A stretch of DNA of 64,000 bases, from positions 682,001 to 746,000 of the forward strand of contig NZ_FNSO01000003.1 of assembly GCF_900105945.1 (NCBI RefSeq), written 5' to 3'. The notes under the pieces are model-generated. The model saw only the letters and a program-made list of their open reading frames with translations. It was not told where the DNA came from and searched no databases. The position numbers were made by a program, and so were the translations under genes. Numbering within the stretch: the first letter of the stretch is position 1; the number at the start of each line of letters is the position of its first letter. This document shows positions 37,076 to 46,094 of this stretch, in pieces. Source of the DNA: Amycolatopsis tolypomycina. GTDB lineage: Bacteria; Actinomycetota; Actinomycetes; Mycobacteriales; Pseudonocardiaceae.

Positions 37076-37384
37076 ATGGCTGACGTGAGCCGGCTGCCCA
37101 ACGTGGTTGCTGAAGAGTGGGAATGGCAGCTGCGCGGCTCGTGCCGGGGTGCGGACAGCAGCCTTTTCTTCCACACGGACAACGAGCGGGGTTCGGCGCG
37201 GGAGCGGCGTGAGTCGCGGGCCAAGGCCATCTGCCAGACCTGCCCGGTGCTGGCCCAGTGCCGGCAGCACGCGATGACCGTCCAGGAGCCCTACGGCATC
37301 TGGGGCGGCCTCGGGGAGATCGAGCGACGGCAGCTCTTCCTGCGCCAGCGCAGGGCGGCGCGGAAGGCGATGAGTGCGCACTGA
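37076..37384 (+). CDS. WhiB-family (WhiB3-like) iron-sulfur regulator
   Basis: A 102-residue Wbl protein. Four conserved cysteines are present in SCRGADSSLFF and ICQTCPVLAQCRQHAM (C, CxxC, then C after five residues), and they would hold a 4Fe-4S cluster. The signature turn EPYGIWGGLGE is followed by a basic tail. The stretch WEWQLRGSCRGADSSLFFH...ERGSARERRESRAK resembles WhiB2/WhiB3. It senses redox or nitric oxide and binds the principal sigma factor. It is divergent from the SigF operon and shares the mirror-image promoter. Confidence 0.9.
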   Translation: MADVSRLPNVVAEEWEWQLRGSCRGADSSLFFHTDNERGSARERRESRAKAICQTCPVLAQCRQHAMTVQEPYGIWGGLGEIERRQLFLRQRRAARKAMSAH

Positions 37385-37602
37385 GAAGCGCGCTGAGCAG
37401 GCAGGATTTGATCGCTGGTGAGCAGTACACGCGAAAGGGCGGCGGCCGTGGCGGGCGCGGTCGCTTCCTGGGTTAGGGTTGGCCCCGGAGTTGCCTTGAC
37501 CGTGCCCGGCGCGAGCTTTGGGAAGGCACGGTGACACGGTTGCCGCTTGAGACAACAGGCGCGTACCCGGCGCAGGAGCAGCGCCTGACGAGGAGAAACT
37601 GC

Positions 37603-37956
37603 ATGCCCGCAGCCGACCAGAACGCCACCCCGCCCGGGTTCGGCATCACGCTGGACACCGACGGGACGGAACCCCGGGTGGTGGTCACCGGCGAGCTCGA
37701 CCTGCTGACCAGCCCGCAGCTGCAAGAAGCCCTGGCGGGGCTGATCGCGGACAAGCGCGCGCAGCGGGTCGTGGCCGATCTGACCGGGGTGACCTTCTTC
37801 GATTCCTCCGCGCTGAACGTGGTGCTCCGCGCACAACGCCAGGCCGGCGAGCAGGACGTCGAACTCGCGGTCGTCCCGAGCCCCGCGGTGAGCCGGGTGA
37901 TCGAGCTCACCGGCGTGGCCGAACACCTGAGCGTGTCGGAGGACCCCCAAGCCTGA
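37603..37956 (+). CDS. STAS-domain anti-sigma factor antagonist
   Basis: A 117-residue SpoIIAA/RsbV-like protein. VVVTGELDLLTSPQLQEAL is the conserved first half, and VADLTGVTFFDSSALNVVLRAQ carries the phosphorylatable serine of the D-S-S/T motif. When dephosphorylated it should bind an anti-sigma factor such as the one at 36494. AGGAG lies 8 bp before the ATG. The 218 bp before it hold no gene; I see only a possible promoter there. Confidence 0.88.
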   Translation: MPAADQNATPPGFGITLDTDGTEPRVVVTGELDLLTSPQLQEALAGLIADKRAQRVVADLTGVTFFDSSALNVVLRAQRQAGEQDVELAVVPSPAVSRVIELTGVAEHLSVSEDPQA

Positions 37957-38011
37957 CCGCCCGCTACGGTTCCGCGGACTGATTTTTCCGCGCGGACCTG
38001 GGGACGGCACG

Positions 38012-38803
38012 ATGATGGGGCGGACGCACGCCCTGACCGGCTGGTGCGCGGGCTTGGCCATCGCGCCCGCGGTCGGGGCCGGTTCGGTGCACCAGGCGGT
38101 CGTCTTCGCGGCGACCACGGCGGGGTTCGCTCTGCTGCCCGACCTCGACCACCCCGGAGCGAGCGCGTCCCGGCTGCTGGGCTGGCTGACCGGCGCGCTG
38201 TCGTGGGTGCTGCGCCGCGTCTCGGCGGGGTTCTACGCCCTGACGAAGGGCCCACGCGACGAGAAGGTCTCCGGCAAGCACCGCCACCTGTCCCACACGG
38301 TCCTCTTCGCGGCCGGCCTCGGCCTGCTGACGTCGTGGGGCACGACGCAGGGCGGTCCGTGGGCGGTGGTCGGCGTGGTGGTCTTCGGCCTGATGCTGGC
38401 CGAGGGCGCACTGGGCGACTGGCTGCTCCCGGTGAGCGGCGCGGCGGTGGCCTGGTGGTTCTTCACGGCACCACCCGACCGAGCGGGCGAACTGGCGGCG
38501 ATTTCGGGCTGGCTCGGCATCGCGGTGGCGGCGGGCTGCGTGACCCACTGCCTCGGCGACGCCCTCACCGAGTCCGGCTGCCCGTTCCTGTTCCCGATCC
38601 CGATCGCCGGCGAGACCTGGTACGAGATCCGCCCGCCCCGGGTGTTGCGCTTCCGGACGGGCAAGAAGGTCGAGAAGCGGCTGATCTTCCCGGTGTTCGC
38701 GCTGCTGGGAGTGCTCCTGGTCCCGGGGGTGTGGGACTACACGGTGAGCACGTTCGAGCGGCTGTTCATCCCGCCGTCGAGCCAGCAGGCGACCACGCCT
38801 TGA
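38012..38803 (+). CDS. YdjM-family membrane-bound metal-dependent hydrolase
   Basis: A 263-residue inner-membrane protein of the YdjM (PF04307-like) family. The start MMGRTHALTGW has the conserved His. PDLDHPGASASRL and HRHLSHTVLFA carry the metal-binding Asp/His residues, and THCLGDALTESGC is the third block. Four to five hydrophobic helices are visible. The biochemical role of the family is not settled. The 3' end overlaps the convergent SnoaL-like gene by 38 bp. Confidence 0.85.
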   Translation: MMGRTHALTGWCAGLAIAPAVGAGSVHQAVVFAATTAGFALLPDLDHPGASASRLLGWLTGALSWVLRRVSAGFYALTKGPRDEKVSGKHRHLSHTVLFAAGLGLLTSWGTTQGGPWAVVGVVVFGLMLAEGALGDWLLPVSGAAVAWWFFTAPPDRAGELAAISGWLGIAVAAGCVTHCLGDALTESGCPFLFPIPIAGETWYEIRPPRVLRFRTGKKVEKRLIFPVFALLGVLLVPGVWDYTVSTFERLFIPPSSQQATTP

Positions 38804-39197
38804 GCCGCTCGGCCGCGGCGGCGGTGTCCGTGTAGTCACGCGAGTGGGCGATCTGTCCGTTTCGGACGGTCAGAACCATGACGTAAGAAACGACGAACGG
38901 CTCGCCCCGAACCTCCTGTCGCAGGTCGAACTCCGCCACCACCACCGCGGGGTCGGTCGTCTCGTGAACCACGACGTTCTCAACCCTCGTGATCCGCCGT
39001 GACCCGGCCGCCGCGTGGAAGCGGCGCCGCAGCTCTTCGCGGCCCTTCGTCACTCGGGGTGCGCCCGGCGGGGTGAAGGGCATCTCCAGGGTGACGTCCT
39101 CGGCGTAGAGGTCGGCGAGGTCGTCCCAGCGGTTCTCCACCGAGGCGGCGAGGAACCGGTCGAACACGGCGCGGGCGGAAGCCTGGCTGGGCGGCAT
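38766..39197 (-). CDS. SnoaL-like/NTF2-fold protein
   Basis: A 143-residue cytoplasmic protein with the SnoaL-like polyketide-cyclase/limonene-hydrolase fold. SARAVFDRFLAASVENRWDDLADLYAEDVTLEMPF is the N-terminal cone, followed by TKGREELRRRF and the beta sheet ending VLTVRNGQIAHSRDYTDT. No catalytic role can be assigned. It is divergent from the TetR gene at 39294, which may regulate it. Confidence 0.8.
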   Translation of the reverse strand: MPPSQASARAVFDRFLAASVENRWDDLADLYAEDVTLEMPFTPPGAPRVTKGREELRRRFHAAAGSRRITRVENVVVHETTDPAVVVAEFDLRQEVRGEPFVVSYVMVLTVRNGQIAHSRDYTDTAAAAERLKAWSPAGSTAG

Positions 39198-39293
39198 CGG
39201 AATTCTCCTGCCAAACTGGACGTTGAATCGGAACGGTGGGCCCGCTTAGGACGATACGGAGCGCGCGTTCCGGTTGTCAACGAGGAGAACGTG

Positions 39294-39866
39294 ATGGAGA
39301 AGATGCGCGCCGACGCCCGGCGCAACCGGGCCAAGGTGCTGGCCGCGGCCGAAGAGGCCTTCGCCCTCGACGGCCTGGCCGTGCCGCTCGACGACATCGC
39401 GCGGCTCGCCGGCGTCGGGGCGGGCACCGTCTACCGGCACTTCCCCAGCAAGGAGGCGTTGTTCCAGGCCGTCGTGCTCGAACGCATCCAGCAGTTCGCC
39501 GAGGAGGCCCGCGCGCTTGCCGCCGCCGAAGAACCCGGGAAGGTCTTCCTCGACTACTTCGTCCGCGTCATCCGGCAGGCGTCGCTCAACCGGGCGATCT
39601 GCGACGCCCTCGCCGAGTCGGGCGGCCACGCCTTCAAGGCCGGTGCGGGCGCCGAGTTCCGCGCGGCGCTGAGCGAGCTGCTCGCCCGCGCCCAGGCCGA
39701 AGGCGCGGTCCGCACGGACATCGACGGCGACGACCTGCGCGCCCTCATCGCCGGCTGCCTCGCGGCCGAGCGGTACGCGCCGGGCAGCGGGCACCTGATC
39801 CGCGTGGTCATCGACGGCCTGCGGGCGTCAGGTCCCGCAGCCTCCGCAGCGGCGACCACACCATGA
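39294..39866 (+). CDS. TetR-family transcriptional regulator
   Basis: A 190-residue regulator. The N-terminal helix-turn-helix reads RRNRAKVLAAAEEAFALDGLAVPLDDIARLAGVGAGTVYRHFPSKEALFQAV, and an all-helical ligand domain follows. GAGGAG lies just upstream of GTG 39291/ATG 39294. It is divergent from the SnoaL-like gene; the 96-bp gap contains TCGTCAACGA-type and GGACGATAC half-sites but no clean palindrome. It converges on and overlaps the MFS gene by 59 bp. Confidence 0.85.
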   Translation: MEKMRADARRNRAKVLAAAEEAFALDGLAVPLDDIARLAGVGAGTVYRHFPSKEALFQAVVLERIQQFAEEARALAAAEEPGKVFLDYFVRVIRQASLNRAICDALAESGGHAFKAGAGAEFRAALSELLARAQAEGAVRTDIDGDDLRALIAGCLAAERYAPGSGHLIRVVIDGLRASGPAASAAATTP

Positions 39867-41035
39867 TCGCCGCCGACGCCAGCACGCCGGCCGCCGCGAT
39901 GTGGAGCGTCGCCCGCATCCCGAGGGTGCTCGCCAGCGCGCCGCCGAGCAGGCTGCCGAGCGGGACGGCGCCGAAGATGAGCGTGTGGGTGATCGAGTTG
40001 ACCCCGGCCGAGCAGCTCGGCCGGTGCGGCGGCCTGCCGGAAGCTCATGGCGAACACATTGAGCACGATGACGCCGTAGGCCGTGAAGATCCCGGCGACG
40101 ACGTAGCAGGTGAGCGCCCAGCCTGGGCCGGTGAACGGGTAGAGCTGGTAAGCGAGGCCGTACAGCACCGCCGCGCCCACCAGTGCGCGCGCCCCGCCGA
40201 TCCGCGCACCGATCCACCGCGCGGTGAGGCCGCCGGCGAGGGCGCCGGTCAGCGTCACCGTGCCGAGCAGCCCGATCGCCCACGGCGAAAGGCCGACATC
40301 ACGGGCGAGGAACACGACGACAATGGCCAGGTGCACGGACTGGAAGAAACTCGACACGGCACCGTGCAGGCTGATGGCCAGCAGGATCCGGTCGTCGCGG
40401 ACCGCGCGGAGGCCGTCGCCGATCTCCCGGAGCAGCCGGCGGGGCCGGGGTTCGGGACGCACGTCGGGCGTTTCGATCCGCCGCAGCCACAGCGCCGACC
40501 ACAGGTAGGTGACCGCGTCGACGGCCAGCGCCGCGGTGGTGCCGAGCGCCTGCACGACCAGCCCGGCCAGGCCTGGGCCCGCGACCGCGGCCATCGACAG
40601 GTTCGTCTGGAGCCGGGAGTTCGCGTCCGGCAGCTGCTCGCGCGTGACCAGCCGGGGGACGTAAGTCTGGTGCGCGATGTCGAAGAACACGCCCAGCAGC
40701 CCGGTCCCGAGCACCACGACCAGCAGGTGTGCCAGCTCGAGCACGCCGAACAGCGCGGCGACCGGGATCGACGCGATCAGCGCCGCCCGGCCGAGGTCGG
40801 CGGCGATCAGCACCGGGCGGTGGCGCATCCGGTCGCACCAGGCGCCGACCTGCAGGCCGAGCACCAGGTACGGCAGGCTTTCCGCCGTCCGCAGGAGCGA
40901 CACCTCGAAGACCGATGCGCCGAGCGCGGTGACCGCGAGCAGCGGCACCGCCAGCACGTCGACCCGGCTGCCGAGCTGGCTCACCAGATCGGCGAGCCAC
41001 AGCCGGCGGAAGTCGCGATTCGCCAGTGCCCCCAT
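39808..41035 (-). pseudogene. MFS transporter interrupted by a +1 frameshift
   Basis: A major-facilitator permease with about 12 helices would read through as roughly 408 residues, but the frame shifts near codon 344. The first part runs MGALANRDFRRLWLADLVSQLGSRVDVLAVPLLAV to FRQAAAPAELLGR. At the CCCC run at 40002-40005 one extra base shifts the frame. Dropping it restores VNSITHTLIFGAVPLGSLLGGALASTLG and the rest of the last two helices, ending at the TGA at 39810-39808. Either the gene is recently inactivated or the base is a sequencing error; everything else looks intact. It would export drugs or metabolites. Confidence 0.8.
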
Positions 41036-41062
41036 GTCTTACATCTGACACGCTCAATAAAG

Positions 41063-41081
41063 TTGAGTCAAGGAGACTCAA
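41063..41081. promoter_or_regulatory. Inverted repeat upstream of the MFS gene
   Basis: TTGAGTC-AAGGA-GACTCAA is a 7-bp perfect inverted repeat 28-46 bp upstream of the MFS start on the minus strand. It fits an operator for a TetR or similar repressor. Confidence 0.45.
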
Positions 41082-41163
41082 GTGGCACTGTCGGTAACAA
41101 GACGTAAGATCAACGCGAGTTAGTCCTCGAACCTGCGCTGAGCGTGGCGAGGGGGGTGCCCGG

Positions 41164-41487
41164 ATGAGTGGTCGTCCTACCTGGGGTTCCGCCGCGGTCA
41201 CCGGGCTGGCGGGATTCGCCACCGGGCTGCTCGTGGCCGCGCTGCTCGTCGCCGGGCGGAGCACGCCGCGCCCCGTCGACACCGTCACCTCGCCGCCGAC
41301 CCGGACAGTGGCCGCGGTGCCCGTCACCGTCACCTCGTCCGTGCCGCCGTCCACCGTCACGTCCGTCGAGACGTCCCCGCCGACGACCACCACCAGCTTC
41401 GTCGAGGTCACCGTCCAGCCGACGACGTCCGTTACGCCCACCTCGCAGACCCCGTCGTTGCCGTTCACCACGGGATGGCGCGACTGA
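41164..41487 (+). CDS. Small single-pass membrane protein with Thr/Ser/Pro-rich tail
   Basis: A 107-residue protein. One transmembrane helix (AVTGLAGFATGLLVAALLVAG) near the N terminus is followed by about 75 residues of extracellular Thr/Ser/Pro/Val-rich, unstructured sequence. The ATG follows GGCGAGGGGGG. It lies 2 bp before the next gene's proposed start and is likely co-expressed. No family recognised. Confidence 0.65.
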   Translation: MSGRPTWGSAAVTGLAGFATGLLVAALLVAGRSTPRPVDTVTSPPTRTVAAVPVTVTSSVPPSTVTSVETSPPTTTTSFVEVTVQPTTSVTPTSQTPSLPFTTGWRD

Positions 41488-41489
41488 CG

Positions 41490-42005
41490 ATGCAACCCCG
41501 CGGCCGCCTGCTCCGTCTGGTCGGCATGCGGTACCTCGTGGGATTCGCCGTGCTCGCCGCCGTGACGACCGGGTGTGCCGGGGCGGGCGCCGGGCCGGAA
41601 CAGGCCTGCACGGCCATCGGCATGCCGGTCGGCATCAGCCTGTCGATCCCGTCGCCGGACGGCGTCACGAAGGCGACGCTCGAAGCCTGCTGGCGCGGCC
41701 AGTGCGTCACGCGCGACCTCGGCCTCTACCCCGAGACGTCGGCGGGCGCGACGACCTGCACGGGCACCGGCCCGGACGACTCGTGCGGCACCTCGGCGCG
41801 CCCGACCGGCGGGCTCCACGGCTTCGCCGACATCCCGGGCCTGCCCGCCGAGCCGGTCAAGGTCACCGTCCGGTTCGACGACGGGAAACCGCACACCGTC
41901 GAGGTGACGCCGGCCTTCGGCGAGCCGAACGGGCCCGGCTGCGGAACGGGCGGCCCGCAGGCGCAGCTCGTGGCCGGGGAAGGCCACGAGCTGCGGGTGC
42001 GCTAG
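41490..42005 (+). CDS. Secreted lipoprotein of unknown function
   Basis: A protein of about 171 residues with lipoprotein signal MRYLVGFAVLAAVTTGC (lipobox TTGC). Alternative starts are 41475 and 41526; 41526 begins directly at the signal peptide. The mature part has several cysteines (QACTA, LEACWRGQCVTRD, TTCTG, SCGTS, GPGCGT) and a beta-rich character. Its TAG stop is part of the CTAG duplicated by the adjacent insertion sequence, so the gene is intact. Function unknown. Confidence 0.7.
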   Translation: MQPRGRLLRLVGMRYLVGFAVLAAVTTGCAGAGAGPEQACTAIGMPVGISLSIPSPDGVTKATLEACWRGQCVTRDLGLYPETSAGATTCTGTGPDDSCGTSARPTGGLHGFADIPGLPAEPVKVTVRFDDGKPHTVEVTPAFGEPNGPGCGTGGPQAQLVAGEGHELRVR

Positions 42006-42981
42006 ACGAGTAATGCGTAACTCGGTCAGTGGTCGTAGGCGGTCAGTGATCGGGTGATGGGTTGGCCGGTGGCGCGGTTGTGCCAGATGGCGGCGGTGAG
42101 GGCCAGGAGGCGTTGGGCGACGCGGACGCCGACGCCTTCGATGGTGCGTCCACCGTGCTGTTCCAGGTTCAGCTGGCCCTTGAGGGTGTCGTTGACCGAC
42201 TCGATGAGCTGGCGGATGGACTTGAGCAGCGGCTCACCGGGATGCGGCTTGCGGTTGCGGTAGGACGGCCGGATCAGCCGGACCCCGCGCTCGGCCAGGA
42301 AGCGGTCCAGTTCCGCGGAGACGTAGCCCTTGTCGGCGATGATCAGCAGCCCCGGACGTTCGGTGAGCAGGTGGGGTTCGTGGTCGCAGATGGCCATGAG
42401 CACCTGCCGCTCGTCGACCTTCGGGTCGGCCAGCGCCCAGGCGACCGGGAGTCCGGCCGGGGTGCAGACCAGATGCAGCCGCAGTCCCCAGAACCAGCGC
42501 GAGTGTGAGCGGCAGAAGCCATACTTTGCCCAGCCGGCCAGCTCCGAACGCTGGACCGTGGGTCGGGAGCGACCGCATTCGACCGGGGTGGAGTCCACGA
42601 TCCAGGTGGTGTCGGTCCACAGGTCGGTGTCCGCCGCCAGCCAGCGCATGACCTGCTTGACCAGCGGCAACGCGGCACGCAGCCGACGGTTGTAGCCGGA
42701 CTGGCCAGGCAGATAGCGGAACGCGCCGGGCATCCGGGCGGGCAGGAACCGCAGCCAGCGGGCCTCGGAGGTGAACCCCAGCAACGCCTGGGCCACGGCC
42801 AAGGTCACCAGCTCCGCGTCGGTCAGCTTCGGCGGCCTGCCCACCCGCCGCCTGCCGGCGAGGTGGTCGTCGATCTTGACGTAGAGTGCGGTGAGAAGGG
42901 TGTTCAGGTCTGTCGTCACAAACCGATCTTGAACACCCTTCGCCCATCTCCAGCCACCACCCAGACTTACGCATTACTCGT
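42006..42981. mobile_element. IS982-family insertion sequence
   Basis: A 976-bp element. The terminal inverted repeats begin ACGAGTAATGCGTAA (42006-42020, and inverted at 42967-42981) and continue imperfectly. A direct CTAG lies on each side (42002-42005 and 42982-42985), consistent with a 4-bp target duplication. The only gene is the transposase. Ends starting with AC fit IS982. The short, identical repeats suggest a recent, possibly still active insertion. Confidence 0.88.
42026..42919 (-). CDS. IS982-family DDE transposase
   Basis: A 297-residue transposase filling most of the element. The DDE residues are visible in WIVDSTPVECG (Asp), LLIIADKGYVSAEL (Asp) and SIRQLIESVNDTLKGQLNLEQHGG (Glu). 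A basic N-terminal segment (GRRRVGRPPKLTDAELVTLAVAQALLGF) binds DNA. The GTG at 42919 is the start. The frame is uninterrupted, so it is probably functional. Confidence 0.9.
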   Translation of the reverse strand: MTTDLNTLLTALYVKIDDHLAGRRRVGRPPKLTDAELVTLAVAQALLGFTSEARWLRFLPARMPGAFRYLPGQSGYNRRLRAALPLVKQVMRWLAADTDLWTDTTWIVDSTPVECGRSRPTVQRSELAGWAKYGFCRSHSRWFWGLRLHLVCTPAGLPVAWALADPKVDERQVLMAICDHEPHLLTERPGLLIIADKGYVSAELDRFLAERGVRLIRPSYRNRKPHPGEPLLKSIRQLIESVNDTLKGQLNLEQHGGRTIEGVGVRVAQRLLALTAAIWHNRATGQPITRSLTAYDH

Positions 42982-44619
42982 CTAGCCGACGTCCCGGCGC
43001 TTCCAGCCGGCCAGGCCCGCGACCAGTGCGACGGCGGCGACCGCCACGAGCCACGCGAGCGGCGTCGCCGTGAACTCCTGGCCGGGGATCTTCGGCGGGT
43101 GCTGGAACGGCGAGACGTCCAGCACCGCCTGCGGCAGGTCGACGACCGGGCCGAACAGGCTCAGCAGCAGCGCCAGCGCGCCGGCCGCCCACGCCGCCGC
43201 GGAAAAGCCCGGCAGCAGCCCGAAGATCGTCACCGCCAGCGCGACCACCACCCAGGCGGCGGGCAGCTGGACGAGCATCCCGGCGAGGCTGTCGGCGAGC
43301 GAGCCGCCGACGTCCCCGGTGCGGAGCCCGTTGGCCAGGCCCATGAAGACCCCGCCGGACAGCAGCAGCGCCGCCGTGCCGAAGAAGGCGAACACCAGGT
43401 GGCCTGCCGCCCAGCGCAGCCTGCCGACGCTGGTGGCGAGCACCGGCTCGAGCCGGATCGCGGTCTCCTCGCCGCGCATCCGCAGCACCGCCTGGACGCC
43501 GTACAGCGACGCCACCATGGCGAACATCCCGGCCATCGCGGCGAGGAACGCCTGGGTGAGCGCGTGGCTGCCGCCCAGCCGCGCCATGATCTGCTGCGCC
43601 TGCGGGCTCGAGCCGACGAGGTCGCCGATCCCGCTGGCGATCGAGCCGAACACCGCGCCGACCACGGCCGTGCCGATCGTCCAGCCGAGCAGGGGACCCC
43701 GGTGCAGCCGCCAGGCGAGGGCGAGCGGCGAGCGCAGGCCCGGCGCGGCCGTCGCCGGCCCCGGGCGCGGCGGCAGGATCCCGACGCCGACGTCGCGGCG
43801 GGGCAGCAGCCAGTACCCGAGCCCGCCGACGACCAGCGCGCAGGCCACCGGGAGCAGGAGCGCCCACCAGCGTTCCCCGGCGAACGCCCTGACCTGCTGC
43901 ACCCAGCCGATGGGCGACAGCCACGACAGCCAGCGAGCGTCCACAGTGGAGTCTCCGGCCCCGCGGAGCAGGAAGGCGGCACCGACCACCGCGGTACCGA
44001 TGCCGTTGGCCGTCCGGGAGTACTCGGCCAGCTGGACGGCGACCGCCGCGACCGCGGTGAACACCAGGCCCACCAGCGCTTCCGCCGCGCCGAAGGCGAG
44101 CGAACCGGCCGCGGGCAGGCCGGCGCCGATCATCGTGACCGCCTGGACCAGCCCGGTCAGCACGCTCGCGCCACCGGCCACCAGCAGCGCCGCCGTCAGT
44201 GCCGCGTACCGGCCGACCACCGCGGACGCGAGCAGTTCCGCGCGCCCGGTGTCCTCCTCGGCGCGGGTGTGCCGGGTGACCGTGAAGACCACCATCAGCC
44301 CGGTGAGCAGCGCCAGGAACCCGCACATGCGCCAGGCGATGAACCCGCCGGCCGTGGTCAGGTCGAACGGCGGCCCGTAGAGCAGCGCGTACGACGGGTT
44401 GGCGTTCGCGCCGGCCTGCAGGGCGAGCCGGTCGGCGACCGTCGGGTAGAACTGCGTGAACGTGTTGACCGTGCTCGCCGGGACGATGCTGAGCAGCACG
44501 ATCCAGATCGGCAGGATCACGCGGTCACGGCGCAGCGCGAGCCGGGTGAGGTGCCAGGTGCCGGCCAGTTCGTGCGCGGGCGCGACCGCGGCTTCGGCGC
44601 GGGAGAGCGTCGCCGTCAT
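42982..44619 (-). CDS. ABC-2 type exporter permease (two fused halves)
   Basis: A 545-residue permease with about 12 hydrophobic helices in two similar halves ([22 protein letters not shown] and [26 protein letters not shown] begin each half). It resembles polyketide/antibiotic-type ABC exporters of actinomycetes. Its ATG overlaps the stop of the ATPase gene. Its TAG stop lies in the CTAG duplicated by the insertion sequence and is preserved. Confidence 0.87.
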   Translation of the reverse strand: MTATLSRAEAAVAPAHELAGTWHLTRLALRRDRVILPIWIVLLSIVPASTVNTFTQFYPTVADRLALQAGANANPSYALLYGPPFDLTTAGGFIAWRMCGFLALLTGLMVVFTVTRHTRAEEDTGRAELLASAVVGRYAALTAALLVAGGASVLTGLVQAVTMIGAGLPAAGSLAFGAAEALVGLVFTAVAAVAVQLAEYSRTANGIGTAVVGAAFLLRGAGDSTVDARWLSWLSPIGWVQQVRAFAGERWWALLLPVACALVVGGLGYWLLPRRDVGVGILPPRPGPATAAPGLRSPLALAWRLHRGPLLGWTIGTAVVGAVFGSIASGIGDLVGSSPQAQQIMARLGGSHALTQAFLAAMAGMFAMVASLYGVQAVLRMRGEETAIRLEPVLATSVGRLRWAAGHLVFAFFGTAALLLSGGVFMGLANGLRTGDVGGSLADSLAGMLVQLPAAWVVVALAVTIFGLLPGFSAAAWAAGALALLLSLFGPVVDLPQAVLDVSPFQHPPKIPGQEFTATPLAWLVAVAAVALVAGLAGWKRRDVG

Positions 44620-45512
44620 TTCGCGCTCGCCTCGGTCGTGTAGTGGCGCAGGAACAGCTCCTCCAGCGTCGGCGGCTGGCTGACCAGGCTGCGGACGCCG
44701 ACCTCGGTCAGCTGCCGCAGGGCTTCGTCGAGCGAGCGCGTCTCGACGTCGAAGCGGACGCGGTTGCCCTCCACCTTGAGGTCGTGGATGTTCGCCAGCT
44801 TGGTGAGCCCGTTCGGCGGCCCGGCCAGCTCGGCGGTGATCGACGTCCGGGTCAGGTGGCGCAGCTCGGCCAGCGTGCCGGACTCCACCGTGCGGCCGTT
44901 GCGGATGATGCTGACCTTGTCGCACAGCGCCTCGACCTCGGCGAGGATGTGGCTGGAGAGCAGCACGGTCCGGCCCTGCTCGCGCTCCTCCTGGATGGCG
45001 TACTGGAACGTCGCCTCCATCAGCGGGTCGAGGCCGGACGTCGGCTCGTCGAGGATCAGCAGGTCAACCCGCGACGCGAGGGCGGCGACGATGGCGACCT
45101 TCTGCCGGTTGCCCTTCGAGTACGTGCGCCCCTTCTTCTTCGGGTCGAGGTCGAACCGCTCGATCAGGTCGTTGCGGCGCTTCTGGTCGAGCCCGCCGCG
45201 CAGGCGGCCGAGCAGGTCGATGACCTCGCCGCCGGAGAGGTTGGGCCAGAGGTTGACGTCGCCGGGCACGTAGGCCAGGCGGCGGTGCAGGCTCGCCGCG
45301 TCCTTCCAGGGGTCGCCGCCGAGCAGCCGGACGTCCCCCGAATCCGCGTGGAGCAGGCCGAGCAGGACCCGGACGGTGGTCGACTTCCCGGCGCCGTTCG
45401 GGCCCAGGAAGCCGTGCACCTCCCCAGTGGGCACCTGCAGATCGAGGCCGTCGAGGGCCTTCGTCCGGCCGAACGACTTGTGCAGGTCGATGACCGAAAT
45501 GGCGTTTTCCAT
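44616..45512 (-). CDS. ABC transporter ATP-binding protein
   Basis: A 298-residue ATPase of the drug-export (DrrA/CcmA-like) type. Walker A is [20 protein letters not shown]. The signature helix is the degenerate [15 protein letters not shown], common in this subgroup. Walker B is [13 protein letters not shown] and the switch His is [11 protein letters not shown]-terminal regulatory extension is present. It pairs with the permease downstream (4-bp overlap) and is divergent from the MarR/GbsR gene. Confidence 0.9.
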   Translation of the reverse strand: MENAISVIDLHKSFGRTKALDGLDLQVPTGEVHGFLGPNGAGKSTTVRVLLGLLHADSGDVRLLGGDPWKDAASLHRRLAYVPGDVNLWPNLSGGEVIDLLGRLRGGLDQKRRNDLIERFDLDPKKKGRTYSKGNRQKVAIVAALASRVDLLILDEPTSGLDPLMEATFQYAIQEEREQGRTVLLSSHILAEVEALCDKVSIIRNGRTVESGTLAELRHLTRTSITAELAGPPNGLTKLANIHDLKVEGNRVRFDVETRSLDEALRQLTEVGVRSLVSQPPTLEELFLRHYTTEASAK

Positions 45513-45531
45513 GCTTCGGAAGTTACGCTGG

Positions 45532-45555
45532 CTTCATGAAGTTGTGAAGTTAAGA
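45532..45555. promoter_or_regulatory. Operator-like repeats between ABC exporter and MarR/GbsR gene
   Basis: The palindrome CTTCATGAAG (45532-45541) runs into TTGTGAAGTTAAG, giving a direct GAAGTT-GT-GAAGTT. It lies in the 93-bp divergent gap, directly upstream of the ABC operon, and is the best candidate site for the neighbouring regulator. Confidence 0.45.
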
Positions 45556-45605
45556 AAATGTCTAGATCGAGTGATCATGGGGGCCGGGTGCGAAAGGATG
45601 GGCCG

Positions 45606-46094
45606 ATGACGACGCCTGACACGAAGCGAGATGAAGACGCCGTCCGCCGGTACGTCGAGAGCCTCGGGCTCGTGCTTTCGCAGATCGGCATGCAGCGCAT
45701 GCCCGCGCGGGTGTTCGCCGCGCTGATGACCACCGACGAGGGCAGGCTGACCGCCGCCGACCTGGCCGCCCAGCTGTCGGTCAGCCCGGCGGCCGTCTCG
45801 GGTGCGGTGCGCTACCTCGAGCAGGTCGGCCTGGTCGCCAAGGAGCGCGAGCCCGGCGAGCGCCGCGACCACTACCGCCTCTACGACGACCTCTGGTACG
45901 CCACGTTCCTCAAGCGCGACCGCATGATCATCATGTGGCGCGACGCGGCCGAGAACGGCATCGAAGCCCTCGGCGAGGACACGCCGTCGGGCAAGCGGCT
46001 GGCCGAGATGCGGGACTTCCTGTCGTTCATGCTGGTGGAGCTCAACGGCATGTACGAGCGCTGGCACAAGCTCCGCGAGGAGAAGAACGCCTAG
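45606..46094 (+). CDS. GbsR/MarR-family transcriptional regulator
   Basis: A 162-residue winged-helix protein. The core is SQIGMQRMPARVFAALMTTDEGRLTAADLAAQLSVSPAAVSGAVRYLEQVGLV with the wing KEREPGERRDHYRL. A helical C terminus (MIIMWRDAAENGIEALG...) follows, as in the GbsR group. It is divergent from the ABC exporter and probably represses it. The 3' end overlaps the lectin gene by 4 bp. Confidence 0.85.
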   Translation: MTTPDTKRDEDAVRRYVESLGLVLSQIGMQRMPARVFAALMTTDEGRLTAADLAAQLSVSPAAVSGAVRYLEQVGLVAKEREPGERRDHYRLYDDLWYATFLKRDRMIIMWRDAAENGIEALGEDTPSGKRLAEMRDFLSFMLVELNGMYERWHKLREEKNA

